DNA of 64,000 nucleotides from an uncultured SAR86 cluster bacterium (lineage in GTDB: Bacteria > Pseudomonadota > Gammaproteobacteria > Magnimaribacterales > AG-339-G14): positions 1-64,000 of the forward strand of contig CACMKG010000004.1 in assembly GCA_902614235.1 (NCBI GenBank), given 5' to 3'. Position numbers and translations under genes: made by a program. The notes beneath the pieces were generated by a model that saw only the letters and a program-made list of their open reading frames with translations, made no database searches and was not told the origin of the DNA. Numbering within the stretch: position 1 is the stretch's first letter; each line of letters opens with the position of its first letter. Below, one piece after another: positions 55,354-62,628 of the stretch.

Positions 55354-56341
55354 AACAAATAAATATTCTCGATCTTTAAAGAATCTAAAATATATAGACT
55401 TGTTTGCCGGAATAGGAGGTTTCAGAATAGCGTTAGATTCCTTTGGAGCAAAATGCGTATTTTCTTCAGAGTGGGATAAAAATTCTCAACAAGTATATTT
55501 AAAAAATTTTAATGAAATGCCCCATGGCGATATTACCAAGATCAATGAAAAAGAAATTCCCAAACATGATTTATTATGCGGAGGTTTTCCTTGCCAACCT
55601 TTCAGTATCTCAGGAAAAAGAAAAGGTTTTGATGACTCTAGAGGAACCCTTTTTTTTGATATTTCAAGAATAGTTAAATTTCACAAACCCAAAGTCTTAA
55701 TTTTAGAAAATGTTAAAAACATTCTTTCTATTGACAAAGGCAAGACATTAGAAATGATAAGGTCAATTCTTGAAAATGAACTCAACTACCAAGTATCGAT
55801 AGAACTTTTAAAAGGAAACGATTTTGGCGTTCCACAAAAAAGAGAGAGAGTCTTTTTTATATGCATTCATAATTCTTTAGGAATAAAGAATTTTAAGTTA
55901 TCAAAACCTGCTTTTAATCCCAAAACCGTGAATGAAATTCTAGAAGAAGGGAACTTTCAGGAATTAGAAATTAATAGAAATGATATAAAAATAGATTCAA
56001 GCAAAATAAAAAAGGATCTCTTTAATAATTATCCTTCAAAACCTTTGAGAGTTGGGACAATAAATAAAGGTGGGCAAGGCGAGAGAATTTATAGTCCAAA
56101 AGGGTTGGGCATAACTTTGTCGGCACACGGAGGAGGTGCAGGAAAAAAAACTGGGGCATACTTAATTAACAATAAAGTAAGAAGATTAACCAAAAGAGAG
56201 TGTGCAAGAATGATGGGATTTCCAGAAAGTTTTAATATTTCAGAAAATCTAAACCAAGCACACACTCAATTTGGTAATGCAGTAATTGTAAATGTAGTTC
56301 AATTTATTATTAAAGAATTAATAGATCAAAATGTTATTTAA
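55346..56341 (+). CDS. DNA (cytosine-5) methyltransferase
   Basis: DLFAGIGGFRIALDSFGAKCVFSSEWD, GGFPCQPFSISGKRKGFDD, LENVKNI, VPQKRERVFFI, QFGNAVIVNVV. Confidence 0.97.
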   Translation: MIKTNKYSRSLKNLKYIDLFAGIGGFRIALDSFGAKCVFSSEWDKNSQQVYLKNFNEMPHGDITKINEKEIPKHDLLCGGFPCQPFSISGKRKGFDDSRGTLFFDISRIVKFHKPKVLILENVKNILSIDKGKTLEMIRSILENELNYQVSIELLKGNDFGVPQKRERVFFICIHNSLGIKNFKLSKPAFNPKTVNEILEEGNFQELEINRNDIKIDSSKIKKDLFNNYPSKPLRVGTINKGGQGERIYSPKGLGITLSAHGGGAGKKTGAYLINNKVRRLTKRECARMMGFPESFNISENLNQAHTQFGNAVIVNVVQFIIKELIDQNVI

Positions 56342-57144
56342 GTATTTAAACTTTCAATAAAAAGTTTCGAATCGTCTGTCTTTATCTCTTTCTTTGGTTC
56401 TAATTTAAAAATTACATTCGAATTATTAGTATTTGATAATTTTCTTACCTCAAAGTGCAATTCATTTTTTTTACTTAAGAAATATAATGAATTTTTCAGA
56501 TAAGGACTTTTGGGTGCAGACTCTCCAAAACTAACAAATGTCTTGCCCTTAGACTGCTCAATCTTAAAACTTGAAAATTTCATACCTAAAATATTTTTGA
56601 AGTTTTCTAAATCTTTTGCAGGAAGATTTGAAGACCCGCTTTTCTTCTCCCTATAAACTCCACTGATTTCAAAATGTTTTTCAACATTATCTGCACTAGT
56701 AAACCTTATTGGATATTTCATAAAATCTGAATGATGATTTGAAGAAATCAAAAACTTAACTTTTTTCGAACTCAAATAACTCTTAATAGAATCTATCATT
56801 TCGTTTTTACTGCATCTTAGGGCAACAGATTTCTTTGAAGAATAATATTCAAACTGATCATTCATGTGTTTGATTATTGCTTGCGCTCTTAATTCATTAC
56901 CCTTATTCGCAGATGAAAATATAAAGGAAGAACTATTAAGGTCTTTTAAAACAACAAATTGACCAATCTGACTTTCCTTCAATTTGCACTCTAAAAAAAA
57001 TAGGGAATTATTGTTTTTTAAAATCTCAATGTCTGGGATATTGGAGTTAGACCCACCATGTTTTTTAAATTTTAAAAAAGAAAAATTAGAGTACTCATTT
57101 TTTAAATATTTAAAAGCATTTTCTTCAAAATCTTTCCATGACAT
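56338..57144 (-). CDS. Putative restriction endonuclease, PD-(D/E)XK type
   Basis: PDIEILKNNNSLFFLECKLKESQIGQFVVL gives PD-x(n)-ExK; convergent with the C5-MTase (4-bp overlap). Start chosen at MSWKDFEENAF. Confidence 0.7.
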   Translation of the reverse strand: MSWKDFEENAFKYLKNEYSNFSFLKFKKHGGSNSNIPDIEILKNNNSLFFLECKLKESQIGQFVVLKDLNSSSFIFSSANKGNELRAQAIIKHMNDQFEYYSSKKSVALRCSKNEMIDSIKSYLSSKKVKFLISSNHHSDFMKYPIRFTSADNVEKHFEISGVYREKKSGSSNLPAKDLENFKNILGMKFSSFKIEQSKGKTFVSFGESAPKSPYLKNSLYFLSKKNELHFEVRKLSNTNNSNVIFKLEPKKEIKTDDSKLFIESLNT

Positions 57145-57223
57145 CTTGCTAAGTTGCCATAATTTTAAAAAAAAACAAAATAATGATAAGTTTATTTTAT
57201 TAGTTTTAGAACAGGAGGAAATT

Positions 57224-57388
57224 ATGAAATTTAGCATTTCAACAATCTTAGGAATAATCTTAGGTGCGACAATATTTATTTTTTATGTCTCTAATGTCAG
57301 ACCAGTAGGTTGGTTTGATTCTCTAGTAGGTATAATTTTAGGTGTAATAGTATTTGTAGTGGTTAAAAGGTTTAAAGGTTTTAAGTAA
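57224..57388 (+). CDS. Small two-TM protein, 54 aa
   Basis: Perfect SD AGGAGG 57213-57218, then MKFSISTILGIILGATIFIFYVSNVRPVGWFDSLVGIILGVIVFVVVKRFKGFK. The longer track ORF from 56984 is antisense read-through. Confidence 0.8.
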   Translation: MKFSISTILGIILGATIFIFYVSNVRPVGWFDSLVGIILGVIVFVVVKRFKGFK

Positions 57389-57431
57389 AAATAAATGAAC
57401 ATTTAGTTTAACAATGGATGAAATTTAAATA

Positions 57432-57788
57432 ATGAAGGCATTAAAAAATAATTTTTTTCAAAACACAAAACAATGGTTTGATACTGTAATTAGTAAAATA
57501 TTTAAAAACAGACAAGAAGCAGTATTTACAGATGAAGAAATTAATAAGTGGGATCAAGTAGAGTTTGAAGAAGCATTATGGAAAGAGCAGGAAGAATATT
57601 TGAAAGATTATATAGAGGAAGATGAATTTGACCCTCCGCCAATGAATGACGAAGATTACATTAAATACGAAGAACACGAAGAAGATGCTTACATTTACGA
57701 CGAAGAACATGAAGAATATGATAATGCTCACGAAGGAACTCAAGTAGGTCCGATAGAAGAGTATTTAAGGGATAGAGAGATAGATTAA
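57432..57788 (+). CDS. Very acidic small protein of unknown function
   Basis: Basic N-terminus then Asp/Glu-rich C-terminal two thirds (EEALWKEQEEYLKDYIEEDEFDPPPMNDEDYIKYEEHEEDAYIYDEEHEEYDN). Confidence 0.7.
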   Translation: MKALKNNFFQNTKQWFDTVISKIFKNRQEAVFTDEEINKWDQVEFEEALWKEQEEYLKDYIEEDEFDPPPMNDEDYIKYEEHEEDAYIYDEEHEEYDNAHEGTQVGPIEEYLRDREID

Positions 57789-57790
57789 AT

Positions 57791-57836
57791 GATATGTTTA
57801 ATCACTGTTTTCAATCAGTCTGTCACGGTGGAATAG
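57791..57836 (+). repeat. Candidate attachment site copy B (left arm + core)
   Basis: GATATGTTTAATCACT (57791-57806), then GTCACGGTGGAATAG (57822-57836); same 31-nt spacing as copy C. Confidence 0.85.
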
Positions 57837-57871
57837 ATCTAAGGAAAGAAATTAAGTAATATATTTAATAA

Positions 57872-58120
57872 ATGAGAATTTTTATTTTAATTTTGTCTTT
57901 GAGTTCCTGTTTGATTTTTTCTCATTCAGGCGGGACAAATCAAGATGGATGTCATACCAATCATTCTAATGGAAGTTATCATTGTCACGACGCAAAACCT
58001 TACTCTTACACACAGTCATATTGTCATATGAAATTTGGAGAAAAACGATGTGGTTACGCAAAAAGCACCTGCGATTCGCTAGTCAGAGAATATGGTGGAT
58101 ATTGTCAAATAGAATTCTAA
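57872..58120 (+). CDS. Small secreted YHCH-motif protein
   Basis: Signal peptide, then HSGGTNQDGCHTNHSNGSYHCHDAKPYSY and further cysteines. Confidence 0.75.
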   Translation: MRIFILILSLSSCLIFSHSGGTNQDGCHTNHSNGSYHCHDAKPYSYTQSYCHMKFGEKRCGYAKSTCDSLVREYGGYCQIEF

Positions 58121-58147
58121 AGATTAAACAAAAAGATAATAGTAGAC

Positions 58148-58193
58148 GATATGTTAAATCACTACTCTGACTGTAATCGTCACGGTAGAGTAG
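58148..58193 (+). repeat. Candidate attachment site copy C (left arm + core)
   Basis: GATATGTTAAATCACT (58148-58163), then GTCACGGTAGAGTAG (58179-58193), core identical to the glmS 3' end. Confidence 0.9.
58155..58166 (-). repeat. Terminal inverted repeat, right
   Basis: TAAATCACTACT, exact reverse complement of 54180-54191. Confidence 0.75.
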
Positions 58194-58214
58194 ATCCTCA
58201 TTTGGAGTTTTTAT

Positions 58215-59021
58215 TTGGAAAAATTGAAAAGAATAATACTCAGCAGAAAAGGATTTGATGCTAGAGCAGGTGGAAGTGCGTCACCTATATTTGGCGATGG
58301 AAGGATCTTTTCTATACCGATTCCTCAAAACCACCCCTCACCTAAAAAGTATAGAGATTTAGACTTTTATGGAGTATCAGGCACAGAATTATTAAAAGAA
58401 GTATCTGCTAAGGTTAAACCTTCAGATTATTGTCATAATGACCCGCTGCTAAATGAAGATATTGGTATTTTCGGTCAAGCAGGTTCTTCGCAAACAGAAT
58501 TAAAAAATAATAGTGTAGGTCCAGGAGACTTATTTTTATTCTTTGGATGGTTTAAGAACTTTTCAATTAAGGGAAGAGATATGCACCATCTTTATGGATG
58601 GTTACAAATAAAAGAAATAATCAAAGGGTCTAAAGCAATAACCACATATCTCAAAGAAGAGAATATTGCTCATCCTCATGGATACGGAGACACTTCTAAA
58701 TTCTTAAATAATACTATCTATATAGGTAGAAAAACTTTAGAGATAGATAACAAAAAAGTTTTTGATAGGGGGCACGGTTTATTTAAAAAGACTCATGATG
58801 ATTTAATTTTGACCGAAGCAAATAAAACACGATCTAGATGGAAACTGCCTTCTAAATATTTTTTAAATACAAAAGGGCTATTCTTAAACAGAATGAAGTG
58901 GGAAAATGAAAAAGAATCTACAATCTTTTACAAAGGGTTTGGTCAAGAATTCATTCTTGACATTGAAAAAAATCCAAGTGTAAAGACGTGGGCAGTAAAC
59001 CTAATAAAAAAACATGGATAA
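58215..59021 (+). CDS. Nmad3-like (nucleotide modification associated domain) protein
   Basis: RIILSRKGFDARAGGSASPIFGDGRIFSIPIP N-terminal signature and downstream HxxLYGWLQI; TTG start with GGAG at 58203-58206. Confidence 0.7.
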   Translation: MEKLKRIILSRKGFDARAGGSASPIFGDGRIFSIPIPQNHPSPKKYRDLDFYGVSGTELLKEVSAKVKPSDYCHNDPLLNEDIGIFGQAGSSQTELKNNSVGPGDLFLFFGWFKNFSIKGRDMHHLYGWLQIKEIIKGSKAITTYLKEENIAHPHGYGDTSKFLNNTIYIGRKTLEIDNKKVFDRGHGLFKKTHDDLILTEANKTRSRWKLPSKYFLNTKGLFLNRMKWENEKESTIFYKGFGQEFILDIEKNPSVKTWAVNLIKKHG

Positions 59022-59040
59022 TTTATATGGAAGATAAAAT

Positions 59041-59727
59041 ATGTTTTTAGTAGCGGGCGTGCTCTTAGTTTTGGCATTGATATTTGGACCTTCTTTGTGG
59101 GTGAAGTTCGTTATGAGAAGATATTCATCACAGCAGCCAGAAATGCCTGGCACTGGTGGAGAGCTTGCAAAGCACTTGATTGAGCGATTTTCTTTAGAGG
59201 ATGTGAAGGTCGAAGTAACTGAGCTCGGAGATCACTACGACCCAATTGAAAAAAAAGTTAGGCTCTTACGAGAGCATTACGATTCTAAATCATTGACCGC
59301 AATTGCGATTGCAGCGCATGAGGTTGGACACGCAATTCAGGATCAGCAAGGCGATAAACGTTTGGCTACTAGAACAAAGATGGTTCCCGTAGTTGACAAG
59401 GTAGCCCGTTGGAGTGTTGCCATAATATCTTTATCACCTGTGATTGGTATTATTACGCGACATCCTATGCCATTTTCTTTGTTGCTTTTTCTCGGGCTAT
59501 CCGGTTTCATAGCTCGCATGATGATTCATGCGGTAACTCTGCCGATCGAATTTGATGCAAGTTTTTCTAAAGCCCTCCCTATATTGAGGGAAGGGAATTA
59601 TGTATCGCAGTCAAACGAAAAAGCAGTTAGTCAAATTCTGAGGGCGGCAGCCCTTACCTATGTCTCGGCTGCGCTAGCCGACATCCTAAACCTTAGTCGC
59701 TGGATTGTTATACTGTTAAGGCGATGA
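59041..59727 (+). CDS. Neutral zinc metallopeptidase, YugP-like
   Basis: AIAIAAHEVGHAIQD HExxH motif; IARMMIHAVTLPIEFDASF..A...L. Confidence 0.93.
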   Translation: MFLVAGVLLVLALIFGPSLWVKFVMRRYSSQQPEMPGTGGELAKHLIERFSLEDVKVEVTELGDHYDPIEKKVRLLREHYDSKSLTAIAIAAHEVGHAIQDQQGDKRLATRTKMVPVVDKVARWSVAIISLSPVIGIITRHPMPFSLLLFLGLSGFIARMMIHAVTLPIEFDASFSKALPILREGNYVSQSNEKAVSQILRAAALTYVSAALADILNLSRWIVILLRR

Positions 59728-59750
59728 AATAAATTTAACGGAATAGAGAT

Positions 59751-59888
59751 TTATAAATCTTTATAATTCTGTCCAGAAATCCCTTGGGGGGAATAGTTAT
59801 TTAAAAAATCGTACCACTCGATACTGGTGCCCGATAAAGAAGTAAAGGCAACTTTTCTAATATTTGATTCTGTTTGAATTTCTTTCAT
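59751..59888 (-). pseudogene. Truncated MFS transporter N-terminus
   Basis: Minus strand reads MKEIQTESNIRKVAFTSLSGTSIEWYDFFLNNYSPQGISGQNYKDL*; RKVA..SL.GT.IEWYDFFL is the MFS (MHS-type) N-terminal signature. Confidence 0.65.
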
Positions 59889-60008
59889 GACATCATAATA
59901 AACTCAAATCCCTTACATTACACTACACTCAAGAGTTGATAGTTTTAAAAAAATACTGGAAAGAAAAAAATAAGTTGAACTAAACTAAAAGAATTTTAAA
60001 ATTAAGAA

Positions 60009-60398
60009 ATGAAATCAATTATTATAATTTTATTTTTAATGTTATCTATCAATACTTTTGCGGAGAAAGTTTATTTTATAAATATAAAAGATGGAGACGT
60101 TTTGAAATCACCGTTTCTTGTTCAATTTGGATTGTCAGGCAAAGGCGTTGCGCCTGCGGGGGTTGATATAGAAAATACCGGTCACCATCATCTTTTAATA
60201 AACGTTGATGAAATAGATTATTCTTTGCCAATCCCATCTTCTAAGCAACATCTTCATTTTGGCTTAGGTCAAACTGAAACAAATCTTGATCTTGCAGAAG
60301 GGGAATATCAGTTGCAGTTAATTTTGGGAAATAAATACCATATACCTCATCAGCCACCTTTAGAATCAAAAAAAATTAAAGTTACAGTGATCCCATAA
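60009..60398 (+). CDS. DUF4399-like secreted protein
   Basis: Signal peptide; KDGDVLKSPFLVQFGLSGKGVAPAG...NTGHHHLLIN...GQTE..L.L..G.Y.LQL.LG...H.PH.PP..S. Confidence 0.85.
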   Translation: MKSIIIILFLMLSINTFAEKVYFINIKDGDVLKSPFLVQFGLSGKGVAPAGVDIENTGHHHLLINVDEIDYSLPIPSSKQHLHFGLGQTETNLDLAEGEYQLQLILGNKYHIPHQPPLESKKIKVTVIP

Positions 60399-60446
60399 GT
60401 GAAAATAATTTGGTATCCTAAATAATAAAAAAAAGGAGTTATAAAT

Positions 60447-60902
60447 ATGTTAGATGTAAATAGTTTTGACGAATCGAAGATTGATTGGAAGCCGCTGCCT
60501 GGACCTGACGGAGAGCCAGCTGATCATATCTTGATGTCGATATTAAATGTTGATGAAAAAGCTAAAATAGTCGATGTTTTATTTAAGTTTTCAGCCAATG
60601 AAAAGATTCTGATGCACAGACATACATCAAACTATAGTACTTTCACTGTTAAAGGAGAGTTGAAAACTTATCTTCCCAATGGAGAATTAAAAGATGTCAG
60701 ACCTGCGGGAGTATTTAAAGCCGGTGAACCGGGGGAAGCTCACACAGAAGGCGGTGGAGATGAAGATGTAGTGGTTTATTTCAGCTTAAGACCGTATTCG
60801 GCCACAGATCCTATATATGAAATTCTGGACGAAAACTTAGAAGTTCTTCAAGCTATGAATTTTGAAGATTTGAAGGGTCTGAATGAGGAATACTCTTCTT
60901 AA
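60447..60902 (+). CDS. Cupin-domain protein
   Basis: LMHRHTSNYSTFTVKGELKTY...PGEAHTEGGG. Confidence 0.75.
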   Translation: MLDVNSFDESKIDWKPLPGPDGEPADHILMSILNVDEKAKIVDVLFKFSANEKILMHRHTSNYSTFTVKGELKTYLPNGELKDVRPAGVFKAGEPGEAHTEGGGDEDVVVYFSLRPYSATDPIYEILDENLEVLQAMNFEDLKGLNEEYSS

Positions 60903-60975
60903 GTCTCATAGTCAAAAGTTGTGTCCTAATAAGTATTAATTTAAAGTGTCTCTTCCTTGAGGAGAGAAGAAACAC

Positions 60976-61374
60976 ATGAAAAACACTCAGTTAATTTCAG
61001 ATAGGCTCGCTATGACATTATCTATAGCTTGTATAGTGCATTGCCTATTTGTGCCGGCTTTCTTGATTTCATCTGTTGCTATATTTTCTATACAGTTTTC
61101 CAATGAAATTCTTCATTATTCTCTGCTTTTTATGGCCGCACCAATTAGTCTTTACGCTCTTTATCTGGGTAAAAAAAATCACAAAAGTAATTCCTTTTTC
61201 CCGGTTGGGCTTTTTGGGTTGGCGGTTCTTTTTTTCGCCTTGTTTAATGAAGGAGAGTATTTAGGCTTTCCATTAGAAACGGTATTCACACTAATTGGTT
61301 CAGCTTTCTTAATATTTGCCCACTATAAAAATTATCAAACTTGCCAAAATTCTGACTGCGATTGTCATGAATAA
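60976..61374 (+). CDS. MerC-domain membrane protein
   Basis: DRLAMTLSIACIVHCLFVPAF; 4 TM; C-terminal CxxxDCDCH. Confidence 0.8.
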   Translation: MKNTQLISDRLAMTLSIACIVHCLFVPAFLISSVAIFSIQFSNEILHYSLLFMAAPISLYALYLGKKNHKSNSFFPVGLFGLAVLFFALFNEGEYLGFPLETVFTLIGSAFLIFAHYKNYQTCQNSDCDCHE

Positions 61375-61424
61375 TTTCTTAATTTTAACTTGGAAAAATA
61401 GAAAAAAAAATTTAATATTTTCAT

Positions 61425-62624
61425 ATGTTAAAGGAAGAACAAAACAGACTGCTCAAAGGTTTGATCAGCCATTTAGACGCTAATACAAATGTTGATGCAG
61501 GTGGGATAGTTAAAACACCGGCCGATACCTATACTTGTGAAGAAAGATTTGATTTAGAGTGGAAAACCTTTTTTAAAGATTATCCTCAAATTGTTGGCAT
61601 GTCAGGAGATTTGGCTGAACCTAATAGTTTCGTTACGATCGAAGATTTTGGCTCATCAATAATTGCTGCACGAGATCCCCAAGGAAAGTTTCGGGCGTAT
61701 GCAAATGTCTGTTCTCATCGAGGTGCTGAAATTGAACAAGAAAAAAAAGGTGTAAAGTCTAAATTTTCGTGTCCTTTCCATGGATGGACTTTTAATAACG
61801 AAGGAGATTTAGTTGGTTATCCGAAAAGCGACCAATTTGGAAAAATAGATAAAGACTGTTATGGACTGACTGAATTACCAAGTCTAGAAAAGTACGGTTT
61901 CTTATGGGTGCATCCAAATTCAAGCGGAGAAATTAATTTAGATGAATTATTAGGCGATAAGTTGAACGAAGAATTTGCTGCGTGGGATTTTGATAAGTTA
62001 GTTCTTTCTCATGAAGATGAATATCAAACTGACATGAATTGGAAGTTAGCTATAGATACTTTTGGAGAAACTTACCACTTTTCTGTTTTGCACAAAGACT
62101 CTCTCTTTCAAGCTTTTCATGGTAATTGTCAAATGTTTGATAGTTTTAAAAGGAACGGAAGATTAATTTTGTGCAAAAGGGATATCGATGCAATGAGAGA
62201 AATGCCTGAAGAAGATTGGAAAATCTGTACAGGAACGTTGCCAGTTTATTATTTATTTCCAAATATAATCTTTATGCCAACTCCAGAAGGAGCTTTTTTG
62301 GTTAAAGAGTATCCTTTAGAAGATTCACCTCACAAAAGTGTTTCAAAGATTTCGTTCTATTTTTATCCAGAAGCACTAGCAGCTGCCAAAAAAATGGGAG
62401 TATCTCCAGAAACTGGTCAAAATCCTCTCGAAGAACTCTATACTGCATTTGGTAATGTTATTAGAGACGAGGATTATGTAGCAGCTGCCTCATCTCATAA
62501 GGGGCTAAATTCTGGCAACCTTGAATTTCTTACTTTTGGCAGAAATGAGCCTGCTCTTCATCATTATCACAACACCTATAGAGAAGCATTAGGCCTGCAA
62601 AAACTACCTCTTATAAAATCTTAA
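61425..62624 (+). CDS. Rieske non-haem iron oxygenase alpha subunit
   Basis: CSHRGAEIEQEKKGVKSKFSCPFHGW Rieske motif; catalytic domain DTFGETYHFSVLHKDS. Confidence 0.92.
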   Translation: MLKEEQNRLLKGLISHLDANTNVDAGGIVKTPADTYTCEERFDLEWKTFFKDYPQIVGMSGDLAEPNSFVTIEDFGSSIIAARDPQGKFRAYANVCSHRGAEIEQEKKGVKSKFSCPFHGWTFNNEGDLVGYPKSDQFGKIDKDCYGLTELPSLEKYGFLWVHPNSSGEINLDELLGDKLNEEFAAWDFDKLVLSHEDEYQTDMNWKLAIDTFGETYHFSVLHKDSLFQAFHGNCQMFDSFKRNGRLILCKRDIDAMREMPEEDWKICTGTLPVYYLFPNIIFMPTPEGAFLVKEYPLEDSPHKSVSKISFYFYPEALAAAKKMGVSPETGQNPLEELYTAFGNVIRDEDYVAAASSHKGLNSGNLEFLTFGRNEPALHHYHNTYREALGLQKLPLIKS

Positions 62625-62628
62625 TAAA

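Noticed and set aside
56984-57223. N-terminal 80 codons of the 134-aa track ORF
   Set aside because: Lies antisense to the putative endonuclease; the real gene starts at ATG 57224 after AGGAGG.
57982-58170. 62-aa ORF overlapping the YHCH gene and copy C
   Set aside because: Out-of-frame with the signal-peptide protein and lacks domain or SD support.
59738-59752. Possible fourth att-like core (AACGGAATAGAGATT)
   Set aside because: Only partial similarity to copy B (CGGTGGAATAGATC), with no left arm and no GTCACG; likely chance in AT-rich DNA.
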